DNA from: Pseudomonas bharatica CSV86
GTDB lineage: Bacteria; Pseudomonadota; Gammaproteobacteria; Pseudomonadales; Pseudomonadaceae
NCBI RefSeq assembly: GCF_000319305.2
Contig: NZ_AMWJ02000004.1
Coordinates: forward strand, 310,001 to 374,000
Length of the DNA: 64,000 nucleotides
Direction: 5' to 3'
Position 1 is the stretch's first letter, and each line of letters begins with the position of its first letter. Positions 31,973 through 42,492 of this stretch are shown here, piece after piece. The notes beneath the pieces are model-generated. The model worked only from the letters and a program-made list of their open reading frames with translations. It was not told the origin of the DNA and made no database searches. The translations under genes were made by a program, and so were the position numbers.

Positions 31973-33013
31973 TCAGCCCCCCATCACAGCCCGGATATCC
32001 GCCGCCAATTCCCGCACCCGGGCTTCCTCGGTGTCCCACGAACACATGAACCGCGCCCCACCGCTGCCAATGAAGGTGTAGAACCTCCAGCCTTTATTCC
32101 GCAGCTGTTCCAGCGCCGCCTCCGGCATCTGCAGGAACACCCCGTTGGCTTCCACCGGGAACATCAGTTCGACCCCCGGGACATCCGCCACCAGGCCGCT
32201 CAGCAACTGCGCGCAATGGTTGGCATGCTGCCCGTGACGCAGCCACGCGCCGTTTTCCAGCAGGCCTACCCAGGGCGCTGACAGGAAGCGCATCTTCGAG
32301 GCCAGTTGCCCGGCCTGCTTGCAGCGGTAGTCGAAGTCCTCGGCCAGCTTGCGGTTGAAGAACAGGATCGCTTCACCCACCGCCATGCCGTTCTTGGTGC
32401 CGCCGAAGCACAGCACGTCGATCCCGGCTTTCCAGGTCAGTTCCGCCGGCGAGCAGCCGAGGAAGGCGCAGGCGTTGGCGAAGCGGGCGCCGTCCATGTG
32501 CAGGTTCAGCCCCAGTTCCTTGCAGGTCTCGCTGATCGCCTTGAGTTCTTCCGGGCGGTACACGCTACCGACCTCGGTGGCCTGGGTGATGGTCACCACG
32601 CGCGGCTTGGGATAGTGGATGTCCTGGCGCTTGAGCGCCACTTCACGGATCGATGCCGGCGTCAGCTTGCCGTTCTCGCTGCGCGCGGTGAGCAGCTTCG
32701 AGCCGTTGGAGAAGAATTCCGGCGCACCGCATTCGTCCGTCTCGACGTGGGCAGTCTCGGAGCAGATCACGCTGTGGTAGCTCTGGCACAGGGACGACAG
32801 GGCCAGGGAGTTGGCCGCGGTGCCGTTGAAGGCGAAGAACACTTCGCAGTCGGTTTCGAACAACTGGCGGAAATGGTCGGCGGCGCGGGCCGTCCACTGG
32901 TCGTCGCCGTAGGCGCGTTCGTGACCCTGGTTGGCCTTTTCCATGGCGGCCCAGGCTTCCGGGCAGATACCGGAATAGTTGTCACTGGCGAATTGCTGGC
33001 TTTGTTCTGTCAT
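31973..33013 (-). CDS. ltaE: low-specificity L-threonine aldolase
   Basis: A 346-residue PLP enzyme that cleaves threonine and allo-threonine to glycine and acetaldehyde. It starts MTEQSQQFASDNYSGICPEA. The active-site region has HMDGARFANA and the PLP lysine Lys207 in CFGGTKNGM. The ATG at 33013 is chosen because homologues begin there; the longer frame covers the REPIN upstream. It supplies glycine next to the glyA-sox operon, which handles glycine and one-carbon units. Confidence 0.9.
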   Translation of the reverse strand: MTEQSQQFASDNYSGICPEAWAAMEKANQGHERAYGDDQWTARAADHFRQLFETDCEVFFAFNGTAANSLALSSLCQSYHSVICSETAHVETDECGAPEFFSNGSKLLTARSENGKLTPASIREVALKRQDIHYPKPRVVTITQATEVGSVYRPEELKAISETCKELGLNLHMDGARFANACAFLGCSPAELTWKAGIDVLCFGGTKNGMAVGEAILFFNRKLAEDFDYRCKQAGQLASKMRFLSAPWVGLLENGAWLRHGQHANHCAQLLSGLVADVPGVELMFPVEANGVFLQMPEAALEQLRNKGWRFYTFIGSGGARFMCSWDTEEARVRELAADIRAVMGG

Positions 33014-33102
33014 GGCTCGGGTCCTGTTAGCAAGGCAGGGGAGCACTCTAAAGCATGGCCTGTCAGGTTGCCTATACAACCTGGTTTCGATGTCGTTTTC
33101 AG

Positions 33103-33183
33103 GGGCCTCATCGCTGGCAAGCCAGCTCCCACAGGGACTGTACACGCCGCACCTGTGGGAGCTGGCTTGCCAGCGATGAGGCC
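33103..33183. repeat. REPIN upstream of glyA
   Basis: Symmetrical inverted REP pair bounded by GGGCCTCATCGC and its complement. It lies between the divergent ltaE and glyA starts. Confidence 0.9.
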
Positions 33184-33204
33184 CGAAAGAGCGACTATCG
33201 CAAA

Positions 33205-33225
33205 CAAGACAAAACAATGTCGTAA
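33205..33225 (+). promoter_or_regulatory. candidate activator site before glyA-sox
   Basis: The sequence AAGACAAAACAATGTCGT contains GACA (33208-33211) and TGTC (33218-33221) as a short inverted repeat. It shares TGTCGT with the palindrome ahead of the dipeptidase gene. In P. aeruginosa the orthologous operon is controlled by GbdR and the sarcosine regulator SouR. Assignment is inference. Confidence 0.3.
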
Positions 33226-33354
33226 ACGCACCTTTGCGTGGCGTGCGCAGGCATCTGGCAGGGCCGTCCCGGTCATACCATCGCTGCAAAGGACACCCGT
33301 CAATGACACGGGTTCCACTTAAATAAGAGCCCCACCGCTGCCGGGAGAAATGCG

Positions 33355-34608
<1,254 letters not shown>

Positions 34609-34623
34609 GTGGAGCAAAGAACC

Positions 34624-35874
34624 ATGCAACGTTATTCGGGCTTCGGCCTCTTCAAGCATTCCCTCAGCCATCATGAGAACTGGCAGCGCATGTGGCGCAC
34701 GCCAACGCCGAAGAAAGTCTACGACGTGGTCATCGTCGGCGGCGGCGGCCACGGCCTGGCCACGGCCTACTACCTGGCCAAGGAACACGGCATCACCAAC
34801 GTGGCCGTGATCGAGAAGGGCTGGCTGGGCGGCGGCAACACCGCGCGCAACACCACCATCGTGCGCTCCAACTACCTGTGGGACGAGTCGGCACACCTGT
34901 ACGAACACGCCATGAAGCTTTGGGAAGGCCTGTCCCAGGACATCAACTACAACGTGATGTTCTCCCAGCGCGGCGTCTACAACCTGTGCCACACCCTGCA
35001 GGACATGCGTGACTCCGAGCGCCGGGTCAACGCCAACCGCCTCAACGGCGTGGACGGCGAACTGCTCAACGCGAAACAGGTGGCGGAAGAAATTCCCTAC
35101 CTGGACTGCTCGAAGAACACCCGCTATCCGATCATCGGCGCCACCGTGCAGCGCCGCGGCGGCGTGGCCCGCCACGATGCCGTGGCCTGGGGCTTCGCCC
35201 GTGCCGCCGATGCCCTGGGCGTCGACCTGATCCAGCAGACCGAAGTGATCGGCTTCCGCAAGGAAAACAACACCGTGATCGGCGTGGAAACCAACAAGGG
35301 CTTCATCGGCGCCAAGCGCGTCGGCGTGGTCACCGCCGGTAACTCCGGGCACATGGCGCGCCTCGCCGGCTTCCGCCTGCCGCTGGAATCCCACCCGCTG
35401 CAAGCGCTGGTGTCCGAGCCGATCAAGCCGATCATCGACAGCGTGATCATGTCCAACGCCGTGCACGGCTACATCAGCCAGTCCGACAAGGGCGACCTGG
35501 TGATCGGCGCCGGTATCGACGGCTGGGTCGGCTACGGCCAGCGCGGCTCGTACCCGGTGATCGAGCACACCCTGCAGGCCATTGTGGAAATGTTCCCGAT
35601 CCTCTCCCGCGTGCGCATGAACCGCCAGTGGGGCGGCATCGTCGACACCAGCCCGGACGCCTGCCCGATCATCTCCAAGACCCCGGTGAAGAACATGTTC
35701 TTCAACTGCGGCTGGGGCACTGGCGGCTTCAAGGCCACCCCGGGCTCGGGCAACGTCTTCGCCGCCAGCCTGGCGAAGGGCGAAATGCACCCGCTGGCCA
35801 AACCGTTTTCCATCGACCGTTTCCACAACGGCGCCCTGATCGACGAACACGGCGCAGCCGCCGTCGCCCACTAA
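34624..35874 (+). CDS. soxB: sarcosine oxidase beta subunit
   Basis: A 416-residue FAD-dependent subunit of heterotetrameric sarcosine oxidase, the standard SoxB length. It starts MQRYSGFGLFKHSLSHHENW. The FAD Rossmann motif is VVIVGGGGHGLATAYYLAKEHG near residue 35, and the GNTARNTTIVRSNYLWD block follows. Start ATG 34624 has GGAG 9 bases upstream, better than the GTG at 34609. It oxidises sarcosine to glycine, with the methyl group passed to tetrahydrofolate in the alpha subunit. Confidence 0.95.
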   Translation: MQRYSGFGLFKHSLSHHENWQRMWRTPTPKKVYDVVIVGGGGHGLATAYYLAKEHGITNVAVIEKGWLGGGNTARNTTIVRSNYLWDESAHLYEHAMKLWEGLSQDINYNVMFSQRGVYNLCHTLQDMRDSERRVNANRLNGVDGELLNAKQVAEEIPYLDCSKNTRYPIIGATVQRRGGVARHDAVAWGFARAADALGVDLIQQTEVIGFRKENNTVIGVETNKGFIGAKRVGVVTAGNSGHMARLAGFRLPLESHPLQALVSEPIKPIIDSVIMSNAVHGYISQSDKGDLVIGAGIDGWVGYGQRGSYPVIEHTLQAIVEMFPILSRVRMNRQWGGIVDTSPDACPIISKTPVKNMFFNCGWGTGGFKATPGSGNVFAASLAKGEMHPLAKPFSIDRFHNGALIDEHGAAAVAH

Positions 35875-35888
35875 CAGGAGAATCCATC

Positions 35889-36218
35889 ATGCTGCACATC
35901 TTCTGTCCACACTGCGGCGAACTGCGGTCCGAGGAAGAGTTCCATTCGGCCGGTCAGGCGCACATCCCGCGTCCGCTGGACCCGAACGCCTGCACCGACG
36001 AGCAGTGGGGCGACTACATGTTCTTCCGCGACAACCCGCGCGGCCTGCACCACGAACTGTGGATCCACGCTGCCGGTTGCCGCCAGTACTTCAACGCCAC
36101 CCGCGACACCGTGACCTACGAGATCCTGGAAACCTACAAGATCGGCGCCAAGCCGCAAGTCACCGGTAAAAGCAGCGCCCCGCAGTTGGTCGCCAACGGC
36201 CAGGGAGAAAAGGTATGA
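35889..36218 (+). CDS. soxD: sarcosine oxidase delta subunit
   Basis: A 109-residue small zinc-binding subunit. The ligands are visible as Cys6 and Cys9 (FCPHCGE) and His60 and Cys64 (WIHAAGCRQYF). It stabilises the SoxA-SoxB complex. A strong AGGAG site precedes it. Its stop overlaps the soxA start by four bases (ATGA). Confidence 0.94.
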   Translation: MLHIFCPHCGELRSEEEFHSAGQAHIPRPLDPNACTDEQWGDYMFFRDNPRGLHHELWIHAAGCRQYFNATRDTVTYEILETYKIGAKPQVTGKSSAPQLVANGQGEKV

Positions 36219-39200
36219 GCCAGGTTTATCGTCTTTCCAGCGGCGGCCGCATCGACCGCAGCAAGGTCCTGAACTTCACCTTCAACGGCCAGACCTACCA
36301 GGGTTATGCCGGTGACACCCTGGCCGCTGCGCTGCTGGCCAACGGCGTCGACATCGTCGGGCGCAGCTTCAAGTACTCGCGTCCGCGCGGCATCATCGCC
36401 GCCGGTGCCGAGGAGCCGAACGCCATCCTGCAGATCGGCGCCAGCGAAGCCACCCAGGTGCCGAACGTGCGTGCCACCCAGCAGGCGCTGTACTCCGGCC
36501 TGGTGGCCACCAGCACCAACGGCTGGCCGAGCGTGAACAACGACGTCATGGGCATCATCGGCAAGGTCGGCGGCAAGATGATGCCGCCGGGCTTCTACTA
36601 CAAGACGTTCATGTACCCGCAGTCGTTCTGGATGACCTACGAGAAGTACATCCGCAAGGCAGCCGGCCTGGGCCGCGCGCCACTGCAGAACGACCCGGAC
36701 ACCTACGACTACATGAACCAGCACTGCGACGTGCTGGTGGTCGGCGCCGGCCCCGCCGGCCTGGCTGCCGCCCTGGCCGCAGGCCGTAGCGGTGCGCGGG
36801 TGATCCTCGCCGACGAACAGGAAGAGTTCGGTGGCAGCCTGCTCGACAGCCGCGAAAGCCTCGACGGCAAGCCGGCGACCGAATGGGTTTCCGCTGCGGT
36901 CAACGAACTCAAGGGCATGCCGGAAGTCACCCTGCTGCCGCGTGCCACCGTCAACGGCTACCACGACCACAACTTCCTGACCATCCACGAGCGCCTGACC
37001 GACCACCTCGGTGATCGCGCGCCGATCGGCCAGGTTCGCCAGCGCATGCACCGCGTGCGTGCCAAGCGCGTGGTCCTGGCCACCGGCGCCCACGAGCGTC
37101 CGCTGGTCTACGCCAACAACGACGTACCGGGCAACATGCTGGCCGGTGCCATTTCCGTCTATGTGCGCCGCTACGGCGTGGCCCCAGGCCGCAAGCTGGT
37201 GCTGTCGACCAACAACGACCATGCCTACCGCGTGGCCCTCGACTGGCACGACGCCGGCCTGCAAGTGGTCGCCATCGCCGACGCGCGCCACAACCCGCGT
37301 GGTTCGCTGGTGGAAGAAGCGCGGGCCAAGGGCATTCGCATCCTCACCTCCAGCGCCGTGGTCGAGTCCCGCGGCAGCAAGCGCGTGACCGGTGCCCGTG
37401 TCGCTGCCATCGACGTCAAGGCGCACAAGGTCACCAGCCCCGGCGAGTGGCTGGACTGCGACCTGATCGGCAGCTCCGGTGGCTACAGCCCGGTCGTGCA
37501 CCTGGCTTCGCACCTGGGTGGCAAGCCGGTCTGGCGTGAAGACATCCTCGGCTTCGTACCGGGCGATGCGCCGCAGAAACGTGTGTGCGTCGGTGGCATC
37601 AATGGCGTCTTCGCCCTGGGCGACAGCCTGGCCGACGGCTTTGCCGGTGGCGCCCTGGCCGCCGCCGAGGCCGGCTTCAAGGCTCCGGCCGTGACCGTGC
37701 CGAAGACCCTGGCGCGCCAGGAAGAAGCCACCGTCGCACTGTTCCAGGTCCCCCACGACAAGAGCACTGCCCGCGCACCGAAGCAGTTCGTCGACCAGCA
37801 GAACGACGTCACCGCCGCCGCCATCGAACTGGCGACCCGCGAGGGCTTCGAGTCGGTCGAGCACGTCAAGCGCTACACCGCGCTGGGCTTCGGTACCGAC
37901 CAGGGCAAGCTGGGCAACATCAACGGCCTGGCGATCGCCGCGCGCTCCATGGGCATCACCATTCCGGAAATGGGCACCACCATGTTCCGCCCGAACTACA
38001 CGCCGATCACCTTCGGCGCGGTTGCCGGGCGTCACTGCGGCCACCTGTTCGAGCCGGTGCGCTTCACCGCGCTGCATGCCTGGCACGTGAAGAACGGCGC
38101 CGAGTTCGAGGATGTCGGCCAGTGGAAACGGCCGTGGTACTTCCCGCGTGCCGGCGAGGACATCCACGCCGCCGTGGCCCGTGAATGCAAGGCCGTGCGC
38201 GACAGCGTGGGCCTGTTGGACGCTTCGACCCTGGGCAAGATCGACATCCAGGGCCCCGATGCCCGTGAGTTCCTCAACCGCATCTACACCAACGCCTGGA
38301 CCAAGCTCGACGTGGGCAAGGCGCGCTACGGCCTGATGTGCAAGGAAGACGGCATGGTCTTCGACGACGGCGTGACCGCCTGCGTCGGCGACAACCACTT
38401 CATCATGACCACCACCACCGGCGGCGCGGCCCGTGTGCTGCAATGGCTGGAGATCTACCAGCAGACCGAATGGCCGGACCTGAAGGTGTACTTCACCTCG
38501 GTCACCGACCATTGGGCGACCCTGACCCTGTCCGGCCCGAACAGCCGCAAGCTGCTCAGCGAGGTCAGCGATATCGACCTGGACAAGGACGCCTTCCCGT
38601 TCATGAGCTGGAAGGAAGGCCTGGTCGGCGGCGTGCCGGCGCGGGTGTTCCGGATTTCCTTCACCGGCGAGCTGTCCTACGAGGTCAACATCCAGGCCAA
38701 CTATGCCATGGGCGTGCTGGAGAAGATCGTCGAGGCCGGCAAGAAGTACAACCTGACCCCGTATGGCACCGAGACCATGCACGTACTGCGGGCGGAGAAG
38801 GGCTTCATCATCGTCGGCCAGGACACCGACGGCTCGATGACCCCGGACGACCTCAACATGAGCTGGTGCGTCGGCCGCAACAAGCCGTTCTCGTGGATCG
38901 GTCTGCGTGGCATGAACCGCGAGGACTGCGTGCGCGAAAACCGCAAGCAACTGGTGGGCCTCAAGCCGGTGGATCCGACCAAATGGCTGCCGGAAGGTGC
39001 ACAACTGGTGTTCGATCCGAAGCAACCGATCCCGATGGACATGGTCGGCCACGTCACCTCCAGCTACGCCGCCAACTCCCTGGGCTATTCGTTCGCCATG
39101 GGCGTGGTCAAGGGCGGCCTCAAGCGCATGGGCCAGCGCGTCTACTCGCCGCAGGCCGATGGCAGCGTGATCGAGGCGGAGATCTGTTCTTCGGTGTTCT

Positions 39201-39232
39201 TCGATCCGAAAGGTGAGCGGCAGAACGTTTGA
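36215..39232 (+). CDS. soxA: sarcosine oxidase alpha subunit
   Basis: A 1005-residue subunit, typical length. The N-terminal ferredoxin-like segment reads VLNFTFNGQTYQGYAGDTLA, then ANGVDIVGRSFKYSRPRG. The NAD/FAD region has CDVLVVGAGPAGLAAALAAG near residue 170. The C-terminal half is a GcvT-like folate-binding domain (KIDIQGPDAREFLNRIYTN, then FTGELSYEVNI and RAEKGFIIVGQDTDG). It binds tetrahydrofolate and makes 5,10-methylene-THF from the methyl group. A REPIN separates it from soxG. Confidence 0.95.
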   Translation: MSQVYRLSSGGRIDRSKVLNFTFNGQTYQGYAGDTLAAALLANGVDIVGRSFKYSRPRGIIAAGAEEPNAILQIGASEATQVPNVRATQQALYSGLVATSTNGWPSVNNDVMGIIGKVGGKMMPPGFYYKTFMYPQSFWMTYEKYIRKAAGLGRAPLQNDPDTYDYMNQHCDVLVVGAGPAGLAAALAAGRSGARVILADEQEEFGGSLLDSRESLDGKPATEWVSAAVNELKGMPEVTLLPRATVNGYHDHNFLTIHERLTDHLGDRAPIGQVRQRMHRVRAKRVVLATGAHERPLVYANNDVPGNMLAGAISVYVRRYGVAPGRKLVLSTNNDHAYRVALDWHDAGLQVVAIADARHNPRGSLVEEARAKGIRILTSSAVVESRGSKRVTGARVAAIDVKAHKVTSPGEWLDCDLIGSSGGYSPVVHLASHLGGKPVWREDILGFVPGDAPQKRVCVGGINGVFALGDSLADGFAGGALAAAEAGFKAPAVTVPKTLARQEEATVALFQVPHDKSTARAPKQFVDQQNDVTAAAIELATREGFESVEHVKRYTALGFGTDQGKLGNINGLAIAARSMGITIPEMGTTMFRPNYTPITFGAVAGRHCGHLFEPVRFTALHAWHVKNGAEFEDVGQWKRPWYFPRAGEDIHAAVARECKAVRDSVGLLDASTLGKIDIQGPDAREFLNRIYTNAWTKLDVGKARYGLMCKEDGMVFDDGVTACVGDNHFIMTTTTGGAARVLQWLEIYQQTEWPDLKVYFTSVTDHWATLTLSGPNSRKLLSEVSDIDLDKDAFPFMSWKEGLVGGVPARVFRISFTGELSYEVNIQANYAMGVLEKIVEAGKKYNLTPYGTETMHVLRAEKGFIIVGQDTDGSMTPDDLNMSWCVGRNKPFSWIGLRGMNREDCVRENRKQLVGLKPVDPTKWLPEGAQLVFDPKQPIPMDMVGHVTSSYAANSLGYSFAMGVVKGGLKRMGQRVYSPQADGSVIEAEICSSVFFDPKGERQNV

Positions 39233-39256
39233 CGGAGTGCCTGTGGGGGCTGTGAT

Positions 39257-39337
39257 GGCCTCATCGCTGGCACGCCAGCTCCCACAGGGTCCGGTGCATG
39301 CAGTACCTGTGGGAGCTGGCTTGCCGGCGATGAGGCC
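39257..39337. repeat. REPIN between soxA and soxG
   Basis: Inverted REP pair inside the sox operon, with slightly diverged cores (GCTGGCACGCCAGC and GCTTGCCGGCGATG). Confidence 0.88.
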
Positions 39338-39376
39338 CTCGAAAGCGACACAGGTCCAACAGAATTCAAGGCAGGT

Positions 39377-40018
39377 ATGAAAAAGATGAGCGCCATCAAC
39401 GTCTACGAACAACGCCCTGGCTCCGACGCCAAGGCCGAATCGCCGCTGCACCACGCCGACCTGTCCAGCCTGGTCGGCAAGGGCCGCAAGAACCCGGGTG
39501 TCACGCTGCGCGAAAAGAAATTCCTCGGTCACCTGACCCTGCGCGGCGACGCCCATGACCCGGCTTTCGCCAGCGGCGTATTCAAGGCCATCGGCCTGGA
39601 ATTGCCGGTGGCCCTGACCGTGGTCGCCAACGGCGAGATGTCCCTGCAATGGCTCGGCCCGGACGAGTGGCTGCTGATCGTGCCCGGCGGCCAGGAAGTC
39701 CCGGTGGAGAACGCCCTGCGCGAAGCGCTCGCCGGCCAGCATATCCAGGTGGTCAATGTCAGCGGCGGGCAGACCCTGCTGGAACTGAGCGGCCCGAAAG
39801 TCCGCGAAGTGCTGATGAAGTCCACCAGCTATGACGTGCACCCGAACAACTTCCCGGTCGGCAAGGCCGTCGGCACCGTGTTCGCCAAGTCGCAACTGGT
39901 GATCCGCCGTACCGGCGAGGAAACCTGGGAACTGCTGATCCGCCGCAGCTTCTCCGACTACTGGTGGCTGTGGCTGCAGGACGCCTCCGCCGAATACGGC
40001 CTGGCCATCGAAGCCTGA
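39377..40018 (+). CDS. soxG: sarcosine oxidase gamma subunit
   Basis: A 213-residue GcvT/YgfZ-like subunit of sarcosine oxidase. It has LHHADLSSLVGKGRKNPGVT near residue 25, ALTVVANGEMSLQWLGPDEWLL in the middle and WLWLQDASAEYGLAI at the end. Two nearby ATGs (39377 and 39386) are possible; the first has AAGG closer to optimum, the second gives MSAINVYEQRPG. It is 11 bases ahead of purU. Confidence 0.93.
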   Translation: MKKMSAINVYEQRPGSDAKAESPLHHADLSSLVGKGRKNPGVTLREKKFLGHLTLRGDAHDPAFASGVFKAIGLELPVALTVVANGEMSLQWLGPDEWLLIVPGGQEVPVENALREALAGQHIQVVNVSGGQTLLELSGPKVREVLMKSTSYDVHPNNFPVGKAVGTVFAKSQLVIRRTGEETWELLIRRSFSDYWWLWLQDASAEYGLAIEA

Positions 40019-40029
40019 GGAGTATCGCC

Positions 40030-40887
40030 ATGAGCCGTGCCCCGGACACCTGGATCCTCACCGCCGACTGCCCGAGCCTGCTCGGCACCGTGGATGCGGT
40101 TACCCGCTTCCTCTACGAGCAGCGCTGCTATGTCACCGAGCACCACTCGTTCGATGACCGGCTGTCCGGGCGCTTCTTCATCCGCGTCGAATTCCGTCAA
40201 CCCGAGGACTTCGATGAACACGCTTTCCGTGCCGGCCTGGCCGAGCGTGGCGAGGCCTTTGGCATGGCCTTCGAGCTGACCGCACCGAACCACCGGCCCA
40301 AGGTGGTGATCATGGTTTCCAAGGCCGACCACTGCCTCAACGACCTGCTCTATCGCCAGCGTATCGGCCAGCTGGGCATGGACGTGGTGGCGGTGATTTC
40401 CAACCACCCGGACCTCGCACCCCTGGCCGAGTGGCACCATATTCCGTACTACCACTTCCCGCTGGATCCCCATGACAAGCCGGGGCAGGAGCGCAAGGTC
40501 CTGCAGGTGATCGAGGAGTCCGGCGCGGAGTTGGTGATCCTCGCCCGCTACATGCAGGTGCTGTCGCCCGAGCTGTGCCGCCGCCTGGACGGTTGGGCGA
40601 TCAATATCCACCACTCGCTGCTGCCCGGGTTCAAGGGCGCCAAGCCGTATCACCAGGCCTACAACAAGGGCGTGAAGATGGTCGGCGCCACGGCGCACTA
40701 CATCAACAACGACCTCGACGAAGGCCCGATCATCGCCCAGGGTGTGGAAGTGGTGGATCACAGCCACTATCCCGAGGACCTGATTGCCAAGGGGCGGGAT
40801 ATCGAGTGCCTGACGTTGGCGCGGGCTGTGGGGTATCACATCGAGCGGCGGGTTTTCCTGAACGCCAATCGAACTGTAGTGCTCTGA
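40030..40887 (+). CDS. purU: formyltetrahydrofolate deformylase
   Basis: A 285-residue enzyme hydrolysing 10-formyl-THF to formate and THF, keeping the folate pool free while sarcosine methyl groups are oxidised. An N-terminal ACT domain (TWILTADCPSLLGTVDAVTRFLYEQ) is followed by the formyltransferase fold with NIHHSLLPGFKGAKPYHQAY and GATAHYINNDLDEGPII. It completes the glyA-soxBDAG-purU order of pseudomonads. Confidence 0.95.
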   Translation: MSRAPDTWILTADCPSLLGTVDAVTRFLYEQRCYVTEHHSFDDRLSGRFFIRVEFRQPEDFDEHAFRAGLAERGEAFGMAFELTAPNHRPKVVIMVSKADHCLNDLLYRQRIGQLGMDVVAVISNHPDLAPLAEWHHIPYYHFPLDPHDKPGQERKVLQVIEESGAELVILARYMQVLSPELCRRLDGWAINIHHSLLPGFKGAKPYHQAYNKGVKMVGATAHYINNDLDEGPIIAQGVEVVDHSHYPEDLIAKGRDIECLTLARAVGYHIERRVFLNANRTVVL

Positions 40888-40889
40888 CT

Positions 40890-40964
40890 GGCCTCATCGC
40901 TGGCAAGCCAGCTCCCACAGGGTCCGCTGCATGCAGTACCTGTGGGAGCTGGCTTGCCAGCGAT
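40890..40964. repeat. REPIN upstream of fdhA
   Basis: Inverted REP pair directly after the purU stop codon, GGCCTCATCGC at the left and CCAGCGAT at the right. Confidence 0.88.
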
Positions 40965-41139
40965 TTGCATTTCTGAAACCGACAAAAACCTGCCGCCGGT
41001 AGATAACTGGCTGTCGCATCCAGTCACTGCATTCACGGCAGGCAGGCCCACAATTCCCCCATTCCAGTAACACATGCCGCCCATGGACGGTGGCGCTTCA
41101 ACCAACGCTGCATAATTACAAATCAAGCGAGGTAAGAGC

Positions 41140-42339
41140 ATGTCTGGCAATCGTGGAGTGGTGTATCTCGGCGCCGGAAAGGTCGAGGTGCAGAAGATCG
41201 ATTATCCGAAGATGCAGGACCCGCGCGGTCGCAAGATCGAGCACGGGGTGATCCTCAAGGTGGTGTCCACCAATATCTGCGGCTCCGACCAGCACATGGT
41301 GCGCGGCCGGACCACCGCCCAGGTCGGCCTGGTCCTGGGTCATGAAATCACCGGCCAGGTGGTGGAGAAGGGCAGCGATGTCGAGAACCTGAAGATCGGC
41401 GACCTGGTGTCGGTACCGTTCAACGTCGCCTGCGGCCGCTGCCGCTCCTGCAAGGAACAGCACACCGGCGTGTGCCTGACCGTCAACCCGGCCCGTGCCG
41501 GTGGTGCCTACGGTTATGTCGACATGGGCGACTGGACCGGCGGCCAGGCCGAATACGTGCTGGTGCCGTATGCCGACTTCAACCTGCTGAAACTGCCGGA
41601 CCGCGACAAGGCCATGGAGAAGATCCGCGACCTGACCTGCCTGTCCGATATCCTGCCGACCGGCTACCACGGTGCGGTGACTGCCGGCGTAGGCCCGGGC
41701 AGCACCGTCTATGTGGCCGGCGCCGGCCCTGTCGGCCTGGCCGCTGCTGCCTCGGCGCGCCTGCTCGGTGCGGCGGTGGTGATCGTCGGCGACGTCAACC
41801 CTGTCCGTCTGGCGCACGCCAAGGCCCAGGGCTTCGAGATCGCCGACCTGTCCCAGGACACCCCGCTGCATGAGCAGATCGCCAACCTGCTGGGTGAGCC
41901 GGAAGTGGATTGCGCTGTCGATGCGGTCGGCTTCGAGGCCCGTGGTCATGGGCATGCCGGGGCCAAGGCGGAAGCACCGGCCACGGTACTCAACTCGTTG
42001 ATGCAGGTCACCCGCGTGGCCGGCAAGATCGGTATCCCGGGCCTGTACGTGACCGAGGACCCGGGGGCGGTGGATGCCGCGGCGAAGATCGGTGCCCTGA
42101 GCATCCGCTTCGGCCTGGGCTGGGCCAAGTCCCACAGCTTCCACACCGGCCAGACCCCGGTGATGAAGTACAACCGCGCGCTGATGCAGGCGATCATGTG
42201 GGACCGCATCAACATCGCCGAGGTGGTCGGGGTGCAGGTCATCAGCCTGGACCAGGCACCGGAAGGCTATGGCGAATTCGATGCCGGTGTGCCGAAGAAA
42301 TTCGTGATCGACCCGCACAAGATGTTCAGTGCGGCGTAA
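41140..42339 (+). CDS. fdhA: glutathione-independent formaldehyde dehydrogenase
   Basis: A 399-residue zinc alcohol-dehydrogenase family enzyme that oxidises the formaldehyde released by betaine and dimethylglycine demethylation to formate. It has the catalytic-zinc region NICGSDQHMVRGRT, the four structural zinc cysteines of CGRCRSCKEQHTGVC and the NAD Rossmann motif VAGAGPVGLAAAASA. The ribosome site GAGGTAAG precedes the ATG. A promoter region with a GACAAAAACC motif (40981 on) separates it from purU, so it may have its own transcript. A clear terminator follows. Confidence 0.95.
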   Translation: MSGNRGVVYLGAGKVEVQKIDYPKMQDPRGRKIEHGVILKVVSTNICGSDQHMVRGRTTAQVGLVLGHEITGQVVEKGSDVENLKIGDLVSVPFNVACGRCRSCKEQHTGVCLTVNPARAGGAYGYVDMGDWTGGQAEYVLVPYADFNLLKLPDRDKAMEKIRDLTCLSDILPTGYHGAVTAGVGPGSTVYVAGAGPVGLAAAASARLLGAAVVIVGDVNPVRLAHAKAQGFEIADLSQDTPLHEQIANLLGEPEVDCAVDAVGFEARGHGHAGAKAEAPATVLNSLMQVTRVAGKIGIPGLYVTEDPGAVDAAAKIGALSIRFGLGWAKSHSFHTGQTPVMKYNRALMQAIMWDRINIAEVVGVQVISLDQAPEGYGEFDAGVPKKFVIDPHKMFSAA

Positions 42340-42351
42340 GCGGACATGAAG

Positions 42352-42377
42352 AAGGGGCCACGTCTGGCCCCTTTCTT
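42352..42377 (+). terminator. fdhA rho-independent terminator
   Basis: AAGGGGCCA (42352-42360) and TGGCCCCTT (42365-42373) form a 9-bp stem with a CGTC loop, followed by a T-rich stretch. Confidence 0.85.
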
Positions 42378-42390
42378 ATGGGGTGCACCG

Positions 42391-42485
42391 AACCTGTGGG
42401 AGCTGGCTTGTCGGACCGCCGAACCGCAGCGATAGCTGTGGTGAATTCACTACAGCTATCGCTGGCAAGCCAGCTCCCACAGGTT
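42391..42485. repeat. REPIN, outward class, with interrupted arm
   Basis: CCTGTGGGAGC is outermost and the spacer holds GTGAATTCAC. The left arm is broken at its hairpin loop by TCGGACCGCCGAACCG (42411-42426), nearly the same insert as in the REP at 29759. Confidence 0.85.
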
Positions 42486-42492
42486 TTGTGTG